64,000 nucleotides of DNA from Trametopsis cervina (Eukaryota > Basidiomycota > Agaricomycetes > Polyporales > Irpicaceae), in the NCBI GenBank assembly GCA_022385755.1, contig MU278352.1, forward strand, positions 186,001 to 250,000, given 5' to 3'. Of the stretch, positions 33,093-44,526 are shown piece by piece. Below the pieces are notes generated by a model. The model was not told where the DNA came from, made no database searches, and saw nothing but the letters and a program-made list of their open reading frames with translations. Position 1 is the stretch's first letter. Each line of letters starts with the position of its first letter. The position numbers were made by a program, and so were the translations under genes.

Positions 33093-33878
33093 TCGACGTG
33101 CGCGCGGTACCGAGCTCCATATGCTGACAAGACAAGCCTCTGTTTCTGCATTTATACCATTCATTAAAGTCTACACCGCTTCTCTACTTGTGTAGCTAGT
33201 AGAACCTTCCGGCAATGATAGCACTATACTGGGAAGTCGAATATACTTGCTCGTACAGATGCATACGAGTTTGCCGTCGCTCACGCTCACGCCTGCTTGC
33301 CCACTATTTCCAAAGTATGTGTTGCAATTACGAAAGTGTTCAGCTGCACATGCAATACGGAGCCTGCGAGTATGGCGGTCGACGCTGTTATACTTCAGAG
33401 ATCGCAGACGACTACTGCAGCTGCAAAGGCGCAATGAGTTATGGATGGCGCCTGCGTGGATCGCAGTCCTTACACATGATGCTGCAGTCCTGTCAGTTCC
33501 AGTGAGCTGAATACCACATAGGATAGGCTGGCTCCGAACGACGCACGCATGTTGGGGATGCTCGCTCGTACTGCTACGTGTGCGGATAGAGTGGCGTGGT
33601 CTTGTTGGAACCACTTGACGTTCTCTGGCGACTCTAAGCGTGACGACGGTACGCAGGCAGGCAAAAATCGAGGGCCGCTTGCTGTCGCGACGTCTCCAAA
33701 GTGAAGTGAGAGGGGCTAACGAAGTTTGTCGACCCTTCAGCCAGGTAGAGACGCGAGACGCAGCAGCAGCATGCATGCAACGACGAAGGGAGGCCACACT
33801 GAGACTGGCGCATGTCCGGCACCCAGGTCGACGCGGGAGACGCATTGTACTGTGCGCGCCCGCTCGTACAGCAGTACA

Positions 33879-33945
33879 GACGAACCGCTCGTACCCCGCG
33901 CTTTGCTTGCCGTTCTGCGAAGCACGGCCTGCGAGCGGATTCGTC
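33879..33945. repeat. Fold-back element 1
   Basis: Arms of about 28 bp (GACGAACCGCTCG... and ...GCGAGCGGATTCGTC) are imperfect inverted copies around a short loop. Related fold-backs are at 35555, 40261 and 61917. Confidence 0.6.
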
Positions 33946-34339
33946 TGTGTACTGTACGCATCGTCGTTATGATCCCGAGCTTGAGAGGTGTAGTGGATGG
34001 TCCGCGTTGGAGGTGCGAAGAGCCCCTGCATCACCGATCAGGCATGCGTTTTGCCAACGAAGCAAGCAGCAAGCGGTGGTGCGTGCGTACCCGTAGTCAA
34101 CGAATACGAAGCCAGGGTCGGATGTGCGTGTTTGTTTGATACCGTGGACCGAGAGTGTGCTGTACCAGTACTCGTGAATCTTCTGGTCGAAAAGCGCGCC
34201 GCCACACAAGCAGCATTGGTGTTGGTGGTGTGCGCATACAGTACAGCAGCGCCCCACTCACTCGTAAACCGGGAAATCAGTGCCCAGCAGTCACAAATCG
34301 CGGTCGCACTTTCGAGCGAAGAGGTGGCGGAGCAGCTGC

Positions 34340-34540
34340 ACCACGGACCCAGTGTCCGAATCGTCAGGCGGGTCCCAGACGGGTGCGGAAGCACCGTCGT
34401 TAGGCAGGAGGGGAGAGGGGAGAGGGCGGTGCACCTTCTTCCACCAGTTGAGTTTCGCCCGTTCTCTTGGATCCCCGACGAGCAGCCCACCGACCACGCT
34501 TCGCTCCGAGCCAAGCCTAGGCCTCGTAACGAACCGCTCT
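34340..34540 (-). pseudogene. Kinase C-terminal fragment in R1
   Basis: Read on the minus strand, this aligns with the kinase gene at about 58345-58600. The shared parts are CGTTACGAGG, GGTCGGTxGGCTxCTCGTC, GGGATCCAAG, GAAGAAGG and GGGACCCGCC...TGACGATTCGGACAC. The frame is broken by gaps. It joins directly to the DUF6593 fragment at 34545. Confidence 0.7.
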
Positions 34541-34544
34541 GCCC

Positions 34545-34700
34545 CGTCGCGCTGGACACCCTAGACACCCTCGTCGACGCGTCACTTGCGTTCTCATGGG
34601 TTGTGAGATGCCGAATGGAGTCTTTGGCTTTTGGTGGCAGCTCATCGAGCGTCGACGTAGAGACGATGACGCGTGAGGGTGTTTGCCTGCAAGTGGATAT
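34545..34700 (+). pseudogene. DUF6593 3'-end fragment in R1
   Basis: Aligns with 23848-24020. CCCGTCGCGCTGGACACCCT is identical. It keeps a counterpart of the gene's third intron (GCGTCxCTTGCGxTCTCATG, then GGTxGCAG) and the CATCGAxCGTCGxCGTAGAGA end, so genomic DNA, not cDNA, was copied. Confidence 0.7.
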
Positions 34701-35554
34701 GGGAAGTGCAGTGTGCAGTTATCTATGCTCGTGGGAGCGCATAGGTGGATGGTGTAGATCCGTCGCGGTCTGGCATGCTGGATCGCTGATAACATAGTGC
34801 GCAATTTGCCTAGGGGGATATGGACCGGCCAAGGAGTTGCCTTTCTTTGCGCAGGAGCATGTGCATGTGTACGTCGAATGTCCCGGGTCAAGGATGAACG
34901 GCGCGAGGGTAGGTTTGTTTTGTGTGCTTGTAGACGCACGCAAAGTTCGCTGGCGCACTTCCATGTTGGGGTTCCACATCCAACGAGATGCTCGCGCACG
35001 AGGGCAAAGAGATGTCCGCGCGCATACCACCCTCTCCCCCCGCCCGTGCATTACGAGATGGAGGGTGGGTTGCGAGACTCGGCGGCCCTTTGCACCAGGG
35101 AGGCTTTGACCGACCAAGGCCATCTTGACCGTCCCTGCCCATGATTACGACCCGTCCTGAGAGTCCCAGTGAGATGAGGCGCGGACCACATGGAGAGGCT
35201 GGGTCGAGAGACGAGACGAGACGCATATACTCGCAGGTCGGGTGCTGATTGTTTTCGCGACGTCACCCAAATGAGGGGGGCTACGTTCGTTCTGTGCGCG
35301 GGGATCGTGGGTGGCTCTAGAGGCGGCACCGAACTCGAGCGTCCTCCAAGGCCCCATTTCTGTTCGAACATACGAGCGATTCGTTCGCTGACTAGCATGC
35401 ACTCTGTCGAAGCGAGCGCATGTTCAACGAAATTTGTGGGTGCGGGCAGGACCAGACGTACAATGACGACGGCTGCAGTGCAGACGAGTGGTGTATATGT
35501 GGTGCCTAGATCGACGCGGGAGGTGGACTGTGTTATGCGCGCTCGCGCTGCACA

Positions 35555-35618
35555 GACGAACCTCTCATATCCCACGCTTCGCTTCCTTTGTGCGAAGCAC
35601 GGTCTACGAGCGGTTCGT
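35555..35618. repeat. Fold-back element 2
   Basis: Inverted arms GACGAACCTCTCATATCCC... and ...GGTCTACGAGCGGTTCGT face each other. Its twin in R3 is at 61917. Confidence 0.55.
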
Positions 35619-36146
35619 TAAGCGTTCCAACCATCCCGCACGCTAACGAGCTGGGCTGGTGGATATGAGCGCGTCGTGCGATGAGGAGACGGAGGAGCCG
35701 GGTGTATGCGCGAGATCGAGGTTCGTATGGCGTCGCATGGCTGTGTCTGTTTGCCACGACCCCAGAGTCGTCGCACAGAGCAAGTGAAGGGGACGGTGCG
35801 CTATGTGTGATGAGGCGAGTTCTGTGAGATGTAGTGAGATGGTACGTGTACGTCTGGCGGGGGAACGCACCTGGATCCCATATGAAGTCGTTCGTAAAGG
35901 CGGAGATGCAGACGTACCTCTGATAACCCACGCTCACGTCTCCAAAGGCGAGCTACGAGAGGTACGTCTGCACATCCTCATCTTCAATCCTCAATCCTCA
36001 GCCGGAGCGCGGATTGCTGGCTGGCTTCCTCAAAATCGCCGATCAGACATCCAATCTGTCAGCGAAGCAAGTGGCGCGTACGGGTATTCAACGAAGACGA
36101 AGACGAAGACTGCATCGGATGTACTGGTTTGTTGATATCGCGGAGT

Positions 36147-36196
36147 GAGACGAGACGAGACGAGACGAGACGAGACGAGACGAGACGAGACGAGAC
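36147..36196 (+). repeat. GAGAC pentanucleotide array (10 units)
   Basis: Ten perfect GAGAC units. The matching place in R3 (about 61377-61392, opposite strand) has only three units, and a shorter array occurs at about 41470-41487. Confidence 0.9.
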
Positions 36197-36906
36197 GAGG
36201 CAAGGCGATGTCAGTGTGCTGTACTTGTGAAATCAACGAATATTCCAGTCGAGGAGAAGCGCATACAATAGAGACCCACTCTACTCACTTGCAAACCGAG
36301 AAATCAGCACACAGCTCCAGTGCGCAATCGCACGTTCCCACCCAAAGAAAAGGTGGCGAACAGTAGTCGAGCATCTACATCTGCATCACGAAGACGAAGA
36401 CGAATCTCTTCATATACGTGTACGCGAAAAGCGGCCGCTGTATACAACGCGATACGAATACACGCTCTGACCGGTCCTCCGAGTCTTCGTTGTACGCGGT
36501 TGGTTGGACGAACGCACCGGGTTCCGTGCGGCGCGGATAAGGTGTAAGTTGTAAAGAAGAGGACACACGCATTCCAGAGGCTAGCCCAGGGTTCTTTGCT
36601 TGCGATGGGGCAGAACACGGCGGCGAGTTCTGCAAGCTGTAGCGAGATGTGGTACGTTGAGCGTGATGTGCATGGTTGGCGGTTCAACTTGATCCGAGGT
36701 CAGCACAAATAGAGGTCGTTCGCACCTGAGGGCGTCGAGGGAGAGGCTCCAAGTTCATGGACCAGTGGTAAGTAAGTGGAAGAGTACTTTAGTAAAGTGA
36801 AATTAGCGCCTTGATGTCATGTGACCGTGGACGCGCTAAGTTGTGTTCAAACTCATACATGCCTCTCGCCAATACACGTTGCTTCCAACCCGGCAAGAAG
36901 ACTCTC

Positions 36907-38465
36907 ATGGCTCATTTAGAACAGAACGAGCAGGTATGCTATCCGCTAAGCATCACACTCTGACGCCATATCCATACTGATGAACAACTCAGACAGAATA
37001 CCGAGCAAGAGCTTCCATGTCGGTTCACTCAAGTACGACAAATTCGCCGCAACTGAACCTCGACGTCTTGTTCGAAGTCATGCGACAAATCGAGCAAAGC
37101 GGTACACTGTTGCAGATGATGTACACATGTCGTACACTCTACGAAGGCGGTGTACCATTGCTTTTGGCCTCACACATAACCATCGACGTGGGCACTGACC
37201 TGGAGCGGTTCCGTTCGTTCTGTCGTTATGTCATGGAGGACGTCTCTCGTTGCCGGCATATGCGCGCGCTCACCATAAACCGTTCAGACCCCGTCAGATG
37301 CTGGATGACAACAGGCAAATGGACAGCCTTCGAAAAAGAGGCTCTACTGGCGCTCGCGTACAATGTGTCCGACCTGGAAAACCTGGACATTGCATACCCT
37401 TCTTTCTTTGTGGATTATCGCTGCTCAGAAGCCTTTCAGTCTCTCAGTAACTTGAAGCAGCTGAGGATACGCAACTATTGTACAATTTCTGAGCAGTTCC
37501 TCTCCCTCTTGAAATCCCCTCTTCGCCATCTCGATGTCGGATTCCTCGGCAGGGAAGATTTCATTGCAATCATAAGACCGCATAAAGAGTTTCTCGAGAC
37601 CCTCCGCGTCTCTTGTTGCAAACCGCCGGATATACAGGAGCCCCTGACGGTGTTCTCGAATGTCACAAGCTTGCACTTGACAGACGCAATGGTCCGCAAC
37701 ACAGACGGCCCATTCCTCATGCAGAGCTTTCCGAGCCTCCGCGAGCTCAACGTAAACAATGATACACTAACACAATCAGAACAATCACCATCCGAGTTCA
37801 GGAACCTTACGGACATACGCCATGCAAGCATTGCAGAACAGCAGCGTTCCGGGTGTGGTTGGCCCGCATTGGAAAAACTTGCTGGGGATATTTTCTGGGT
37901 TTACTGTCTAGGCGCAACATGCCCCGTGCGCGAACTGAGGTTCGAAAACCAACTGCGTACAAAGGTCGACATGCATCTTGCGTGCTGCATGGTTCTGTTG
38001 GAGCTTGCACGGCCAAAGCAGTTGTACTGTTCTATGGACGCGTACACACAATGCAAGTACTATGCGTACCAGATTCTAGAAGTGGTAGGACCCACGGTGC
38101 AGAAGCTGGAGCTCAAAATTGAAGATACGGACCAGCGAGAATTGCGCGAAGTGCTCGTGAGTACATACATGACCGACCTATTCTCCCGCTGACATCCAAT
38201 CAAGGGACTAGAGCAACTGTCCTTACCATCGACTACATGCATTGAACAGATATCCCTATCCATTAAATGGCTCTACAAATCGGACAAGGCCAACGAGGGG
38301 CTACTCTTCGACCTAGCACAGAAATATGCAGACACTATCCATTCCCTCCAATCGGTCGAGATCATCATAACAAACATCCCTGACCACACACCACGCTTCT
38401 CCTGGAAAGTAGAGAGGTCAGACGGACGTATATCGCTGTGTAAGACAAACAATGTTGTATCCTGA
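36907..38465 (+). CDS. F-box/LRR-like protein F3
   Basis: Three exons join in phase: 36907-36933 (MAHLEQNEQ), 36993-38156 and 38205-38465, for 483 residues. F-box-like region: SPQLNLDVLFEVMRQIEQSG, MMYTCRTLYEGGVPLL. Leucine-rich segments include VSDLENLDIAYPSF, LSNLKQLRIRNY, SPLRHLDVGFLG and FSNVTSLHLTDAMV. The RHASIAEQQRSGCGWPALEK block and the C-terminal exon (STTCIEQISLSIKWLYKSDK, IHSLQSVEIIITNIP) are kept. The LRR part is more diverged from F2 than F5 is, although its flanks match R1 and R3. Promoter block is shared with F2 and F5. Confidence 0.76.
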
Positions 38466-39089
38466 CCGACGTGCAAGCGTTCCGGAACTCCACATGCTGA
38501 CAAGACAAGCCTCGGTCTCTGAATTTACACCATTCATTAAAGTCTACACCACTTCTCTACTTGTGTAGCTAGTAGAACCTTCCGGCAATGATAGCACTAT
38601 ACTGGGAAGTCGAATATACTTGCTCGTACAGATGCATACGGACTTATCGCCGCCACCGCCTGCTTGTCCGCTATGTCTAAAGTACGTGTTGCGATTACGA
38701 AAGTGTTCATCTGCACCTGCAGTACGGAGCCTGCGAGTATGGCGGTCGACGCTGTTATACTTCAGAGATCGCGGACGACTACTGCAGCAGCAAAGGCGCA
38801 ACGAGTTATGAATAGCGCCTGCGTGGATCGTAGTCCCTACACATGATGCTGTCCGTCCTGACTATCCCAGTGAGCGGTATTCAGCGAAGCCAGGGTCGGA
38901 TGTGCGTGTTTGTTCGATACCGTGGACCGAGGGTGTGCTATACTTGTACTCATGAATCTCCTGGTCGAGAAGTGCGCCACACAGGCAGCATTGGTGTTGG
39001 TGGTGTGCGCATACAGTACAGCAGGGTCCCACTCACCCGTAGACCGGGAAATCAGTGCCCACCAGTCACAAGCGCGATCGCACGTTCCC

Positions 39090-39270
39090 GGGCAACGGTG
39101 GCGGAGCACCTGTACCACGGACCCAGTGTCCGAACCGCCAGACGGCCAGACGAGCAGGGAAGCCGAGCAGGAGGGGAGGAGGGGAGGAGGCTGGGCACCT
39201 TCTTCCACCAGCCACCAGTCCAGCTTCGCTCGTTTTCTTGGCTCCCTGACGAGCAGCCGACCGACTATGC
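39090..39270 (-). pseudogene. Kinase C-terminal fragment in R2
   Basis: The R2 counterpart of 34340-34540, also in minus orientation, shortened by deletions. GGTGGCGGAGCACCTG and the GGAAGAAGGTGC segment are recognisable. Confidence 0.6.
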
Positions 39271-39284
39271 TCCTGACCCCTTCG

Positions 39285-39460
39285 CTGCTCGTCAGCGCGT
39301 CGCGTCGTTTGCGCTCCCATGTGTCGTGCGGGGCTGAACGAGGTCGTTGGTCTTTTGGTGGCAGTGTCGTCCCCGCTCATCGAGCGTCGACGTAGAGAGG
39401 GTGGCCTGTGAGGTTGTTTGCATTCTAGTATTTGGCCTGCGCGCAGATGTAGACGCTGCA
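39285..39460 (+). pseudogene. DUF6593 3'-end fragment in R2
   Basis: It aligns with 23876-24030, including the intron counterpart, the CTCATCGAxCGTCGxCGTAGAGAGGG end, and the downstream GTTTGCATTC...ATTTGGCCT, which in the intact gene is 3' flanking DNA. Confidence 0.7.
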
Positions 39461-40260
39461 CCGGGCTCGGTATATCCTAGATCAACCATGCGTTCCCCGC
39501 ATCTGTGTTCTTGGCCCAGCCAGTCTACAGGCGGATTTCGTCGCGTTCTGGCACGCCAAATCTCTGTTAACATGGCGCGCGCGATTCATCTAGGGCGGCG
39601 TACGTACGGACCAGCCAAGGAGATGCCTCTATGTGCATCTGCTCGACGGATGACGGCGACAATGCCAGTCGACATTGGACGGCGCGAGACTAGGCTTCTT
39701 GTTCTTGTGGACGGACGCGAGCTGGCTAGCGCACTTGCCGTTCGTGTTCCACATCCCAGGAGATTTCCACGCGAGCGAGCGAGCCACGAGGAGCATCCTC
39801 CCGCGAGGGCGAAGATGGGCGACTCGCACATACAGCACCGCCGTGTTGTCGCACGAGAGGGAGGGCGGATTGCGAGACTATTACGGGCACGCCTTGAGCG
39901 ACATATTTGGGAAGACGTCCTGATAGGTTTGGTCAGTGAGGTGAGGTGCGCACCGGATAGGCTGACGGGCTCGGAGGGACGCACGCATATGCTCGGAAGC
40001 AGGGTACTGACTGGTACGTGCCCCCACCCCGCTTACTCTCGCGCGATTCTCGAAGTGAGCGGGTTGTGCGAGATGTTATCGCGGGTAGCTCTGAAAGCGG
40101 CGCGTACGCGTGTCCCGATAAGGCTGGCGTTCGCGCGCGAGACTTGTTGATCCTTTTGCGAGGGAGAGACGGACGCAGCAGCCTGGACGTACGACGACGG
40201 CGGGTAGGGTATGTCTGGCACACTGGTCGACGCGAGAAGCGGATGGCGCGCTGTGATACA

Positions 40261-40327
40261 GATGAACCTCTCGTACCCCGCGCTTCGCTTGCCGTTTTGC
40301 GAAGTACGGTCTGCGAGCGGTTTCGTC
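40261..40327. repeat. Fold-back element 3
   Basis: Same type as at 33879, with arms GATGAACCTCTCGTACCCCG and CTGCGAGCGGTTTCGTC. Confidence 0.55.
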
Positions 40328-40865
40328 TGTGTACAGTATACAGAGCCTGCGCAGATCGCCGCGATTCCGTCGAGGAATCTACCCGGTGGTTCGTTGAGAC
40401 GGAGCTTCCTCCATCGCCGATCAGAGAGACATCCAATCTGTCCTGTCAGCGAAGCAAGCGGTGGCGTGTATCGGTTATTCAACGAAGCCTGCATCGGATG
40501 TGCGCGTGCTTGTTTGATACCGCGGAACGAGGCGAGGCGGTGCTAGAGTTGTGCCAGAGTTGTACTGTATACTTGTGAATTAACTAATATCCCGGTCAAG
40601 CAGTGCGCATACAACAGGGTCCCACTCACAAAGAGATTAGGAAACCAGCGCACAGGTGGCGATAGTCGAGCAACCTGTACTGTATGCATCTGCATCACGA
40701 AGACGAAGACGAAGCCCGTTCATATACGTGTACGTGGAAAGCGCATACAGTACACACTGCCGCCGAACGTCGAATACGAATGCACATTCTGGCCGGTCCT
40801 CCGAGTCTTCGCTGTACAGCGTTGGCTGGAAGAACGCACCGGGTTCCGTGCGTGCGTGCGGCGCG

Positions 40866-40928
40866 GATAGGGTGTAAGTTGCGTGCTGATAGGGTGTAAG
40901 TTGCGTGCTGATAGGGTGTAAGTTGCAC
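40866..40928 (+). repeat. 22-bp tandem repeat, about 3 units
   Basis: GATAGGGTGTAAGTTGCGTG-type units follow each other three times. R1 has a single GATAAGGTGTAAGTTG at the corresponding site near 36536. Confidence 0.7.
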
Positions 40929-41160
40929 TGGGGAGCTGGGCCGACCGCCGTGTCCTGTTTGGGAGGATCTGCGCTGCGATGCGTGCGGGTGGTTGGGATC
41001 GGGGAAGGGGTCCGGATGTGCGTTCGGGAGGGGTGTCGAGGGCGAGGAAATGGCGGTGGGAGCGAGGTTGGTAAGCGAGCGACGGAGGAGGTGAGGAAGA
41101 GGAGGAGGAGGTTATCTGCGTGCACGTTCGACTGTCTGTCTATCTTTCTTGACGAGTAGC

Positions 41161-42594
41161 ACGCTTACTGTACTCTCCCGGCGCCGTCACCATCGGTATT
41201 TCGTTCCTCCTCTGCTCTCGAGACCGGCGCGAGCAACGGTGACGAGCGAACGACGGCAATCCCGGCTGACTGTACAACACACACGTCAAACGTCAAACGT
41301 TGGCTGAACAAACTCACGAACGCTGTCATGCAATTCGGAGACTGATAACGATTGTGATTACGGATTACGGGAGTGAAAAGCGCAAGCAAACGCAAGGTCG
41401 CCGCTTGAACGCGAGTATATCTCCGGGATCGTCGGAGGATCTGGATCGCGCCGGCCGTGCACAAGAAATGAGACGAGACGAGACGAGATGCAGAAACAGA
41501 AACAGACGAGAGATCCCGATGGGAGTTTTTAGTTTTTTAGATGGGCGAGACGGGATCCAGGGACGGCGAGGTGGATGTGGGTGGGAAGCCTGGAATGTCG
41601 AGCTGCATTGTTCGCTGAGAGGACAGATGACAGACAAGGGGTGCGCTGTTGAAGACAGACCCTTTCCTGCAAAGGCGGAAATCGTCGAGGAATGAAAGGA
41701 TTGGTGTGGTGTCGCGATCGTCCTGTGCGAGAGTTCTGCATTCGGATTTCGCGTCGGGACTGGGTACACAGTGCATGCACCCGCCAACTGATTCGTACCC
41801 GTGTTTCATCGCAGTCGAACTCATACTCACGCTCACGCTCCCACTGGGGCTGCCCCTGTGTCCGCAGAAACCCCCCAAAACAAAGTTGAGGCGTCACGCT
41901 ACGCCAAGGAACACGCGTGACGCCTCCAGCTCCAGCTCCAATAACATCGACCGAATTCTGGATTTCTGGAACACAGCACAGAACGGGCCTGAAGTAAAAG
42001 AGAGTTGACAGATGTCAGAAAGGCCTGACGACCGGCATTCCAACGGTAGTAGCGCAGAACGAAAAAAGAAAATTAGGACGGGAGACGGGAGATGGTGTGC
42101 CCGGTGGGTGGGCGTAGCGGATGACACGCATCTGGCTTGGGCTCTTCTCTTTCGCTGTGCCTCAATATACGGTGGTGCTGTCTGTGGCAGGTGACTGGGT
42201 GGGTGTGGGCTGAGGCTGAGTGTTTTTCGAGGGGAGACACAGAAGTCTCCGACAGCGAGTGCACGAAAACAGAAGGAGGAGAAAACACCAGACGCGTCGT
42301 TCGTCCGCGGGTCGTGAGTCGTTGATTGCTCGCAATGCCATCACACACACCGATCACCGTCGCGCGGTCTAGATTGCCTTCTCTCACGACGTTCCATTCG
42401 ATAAGCTGCGGGATCGCGATCGCGTCAAGGCGCGTCGGAGCGCCCGCCACAAATTTGTGGTCATCGTTCGTGCCATCACGTTCGACGCGACGCGAATGCA
42501 TAGGTGAGGAAGACGCGTCGTTTATTGCCTCTGGCTGATCATACACTACAGGGATACACTGATGCTACAAATCGAATTGACTGAACGCGATCGT
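41161..42594. other. Intergenic region without supported gene
   Basis: A short GAGAC array lies near 41470. Open frames of 120-160 codons on the minus strand lack domains and splice partners. Confidence 0.35.
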
Positions 42595-43664
42595 CTAGCC
42601 GTACAGCTTGCCCAACCCGAGACCCTTGTATATCTTGTCCAGGCCCTGCCACAACAATCGTCAGCCCACTCTCCACTAACAACAAGGAAAGAAGAAAAGA
42701 GGGATGGGAAACGCACGGTAGCAGCGACGAGCCCCTTCAACAACCCATCGAGCCCGAGCCCGCTCAGGAGCTTCCCGACGAGGTTAAGCACGCCCGCTAG
42801 GAGCAGGCCTACGCCGCCCACGATTTGGGTTAGCGGTTCTGTGTACACCGTCAGGTGTCCGCGAGTCCAGGTGAGGAGGAGAAGGTGAATATTAGTGCTA
42901 GGAGGGGAGGAGGAGAGGGAGAACGTACGTCCCAACGCATCGAGCAACGGCCCAAGATCGCGTTTCGCCTTGGGGAACGCGTCGAGCTTGTTCCGCGCCC
43001 ACTCGATCGTCCCGCCCACGTCTTCCACCATCTACCACACCACCACCCTAGCGTTAGCCTTGTCTTCTTTCTTCCCCTCACAAAAACAAACACATAATAA
43101 ATGAAAACGGAAAGACGCACGACTTTAAGCGCAGCAGCCAACCGCTGCTCCTCAGGCCCCGCCTCATGCTGCGCCGCCCGTCGCTTCGCACGACTCGACA
43201 CACGGTTGTCGGGGTCCGCACCTTTGATCGCCCCCTGCGTTTGGTCCAGGATTTGGGAGGCTTGCAGCAGGAGGGGTTTGACGGCGGAGACGAGCTCTTG
43301 TTCGTTGCGCTCGCCCTCGGGGCGGGATTCCATGGTCTCGATGTGCTGTGGACGTGTCAGCGTCCGTCGGGGTGCGTCAGCATCGGTAGCGGCGGAAAGG
43401 GAGGCGGAAAGGTGGGAAAGAGCAGGGGAACAGTGAACGCACACTCCGAATCAACCGCGTCAACGGCCCCACACGCTCATTAGCATCTTCGATGAGGACG
43501 GCGAGACGCGTCGCGAGCGCCGCGTCTTCTTGTTTTTGTGAGGGCGTGCGGTCGTCTGTTGGCGAGGGGGAGGAGGGGGAAGGGGAGGAGGGGGCGGGGT
43601 TAGGGGAGGGGAGCGGGTTGGGGGTGGAGGGGAGGGTTTGGGGGGGTGGGGGTGGGGAGGACAT
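42595..43664 (-). CDS. DUF6987-like protein, copy 1
   Basis: Five exons read leftward and join in phase: 43664-43443, 43345-43121, 43031-42929, 42838-42717 and 42645-42595, for 240 residues. The first exon is a proline-rich disordered tail followed by a helix (LATRLAVLIEDANERVGPLT). Exon 2 is a long charged helical region (ELVSAVKPLLLQASQILDQT, QGAIKGADPDNRVSSRAKRR). Exons 3-5 read GGTIEWARNKLDAFPKAKRD, LGPLLDAL and a hydrophobic Gly/Leu-rich end (GGVGLLLAGVLNLVGKLLSG, LGLDGLLKGL). This resembles DUF6987 proteins, some annotated as LEA-like, which may be stress or membrane associated; the assignment is from memory. A paralog with the same exon plan lies 0.9 kb upstream. Confidence 0.7.
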
Positions 43665-44526
43665 AGTTGGGAGGTTTGGGTAGGTGAGTGGTTTGGGTTG
43701 GGTTGGGAGGTAAGAGGGGTTTCAGTATGGAATGGACTGACGTCCCTCAGCTCAGCTCATATAACGCCGCAAGCGACGCACAACGTCATACTCACGTACG
43801 TGCAAGAACGCAGCACCAGAACTTACGTCCAGTCTCCTCATTCTCATATCCCGTCTCCTCAACCTCACATCGTAGCTCCTCTTACGATATTTCAACGCTC
43901 GTATTCCATCTCCCATATTTCACCTCACATCTCCAACCTCCTCATACTCACCGTAAGCTCCTCATCCTCATATCCCATCTCCTCAGGCACCACAAGCCGT
44001 TGTGGCTCCAGGCACGCACCCTCCCCCTCCAACCCTCCATCCAACTCTAATTCATGCCGTGTGGAGCCCCCCTTTCTCCACCCCCCACCTCCACCGCCTT
44101 CTTCCTTCTCCACATCCACGGCCATATGTACGCAGCCGCCGGGCTGAAAGAACGCTGGTGCACCGTTTGGGTGCGACAAGCCTCCGTTCGCGCAATTGGA
44201 TCTACGCGCTGCGCGCGGACACATTGTGGTGGGGCGCGTATATGAGCGTGTGTGGGACGTCAGATGGTGCGGTGCGCGTTTGGGTTTGGTGGGGTGAACT
44301 CTGCGAGGTGCGATTTATTTTTGGGTGAGGCGGGACACGCTTCATAGCTGGGTACGCGCATGATTTAGATTCTATGGGCTGTTTGACGCGAATTGCAGAG
44401 GGGGCGTATACGCGTTCTGATTTTATTCCAACAATTCATGTATCTTACAACAAACTCGTATCCGTGTTTATATTCATGTCCGTATCGTACACTTTTCAAT
44501 TCAATTCAATTCATCTCTATGCAACC
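43665..44526. other. Spacer between DUF6987-like copies
   Basis: G-rich on the plus strand just right of the start codon, then a CTC/CAT-rich pyrimidine stretch. No gene seen. Confidence 0.4.

Larger units (their letters stand above)
33093..36906 (+). repeat. Repeat block R1 with captured gene fragments
   Basis: This 3.8-kb block follows F2 and ends in the promoter of F3. Its left part (from about 33160) is repeated after F3 (R2, from 38530). Most of it is repeated in inverted order from about 60.7 kb to the right edge of the window (R3); R1 and R3 are almost identical over about 35.1-36.75 kb. It holds decayed fragments of a protein kinase and a DUF6593 gene, fold-back sequences and a pentanucleotide array. 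Many long open frames occur on both strands, but none has a conserved domain, and homologous frames in R2 are broken, so I do not call genes. No terminal repeats or target-site duplication were identified. Confidence 0.8.
38466..41160 (+). repeat. Repeat block R2
   Basis: This is a direct copy of R1, related from 38530 onward and more diverged than R1 is from R3. It contains the same order of captured fragments, a fold-back and other decayed pieces. Its right end is uncertain (between 40.9 and 41.2 kb). Confidence 0.7.

Noticed and set aside
33171..34034. 287-codon open frame in R1 and several others of 100-270 codons in R1-R3
   Set aside because: No domain, low-complexity Arg/Ser/Thr composition, and homologous places in the other repeat copies are frame-broken. 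They are open by chance in GC-rich DNA.
36147..36196. Pentanucleotide array as a telomere or CRISPR-like array
   Set aside because: The unit is GAGAC, with no spacers, and lies inside a dispersed repeat; fungal telomeres use TTAGGG-type units.
42073..42546. 157-codon minus-strand frame
   Set aside because: No recognisable domain, no splice partner and no paralog in the window.
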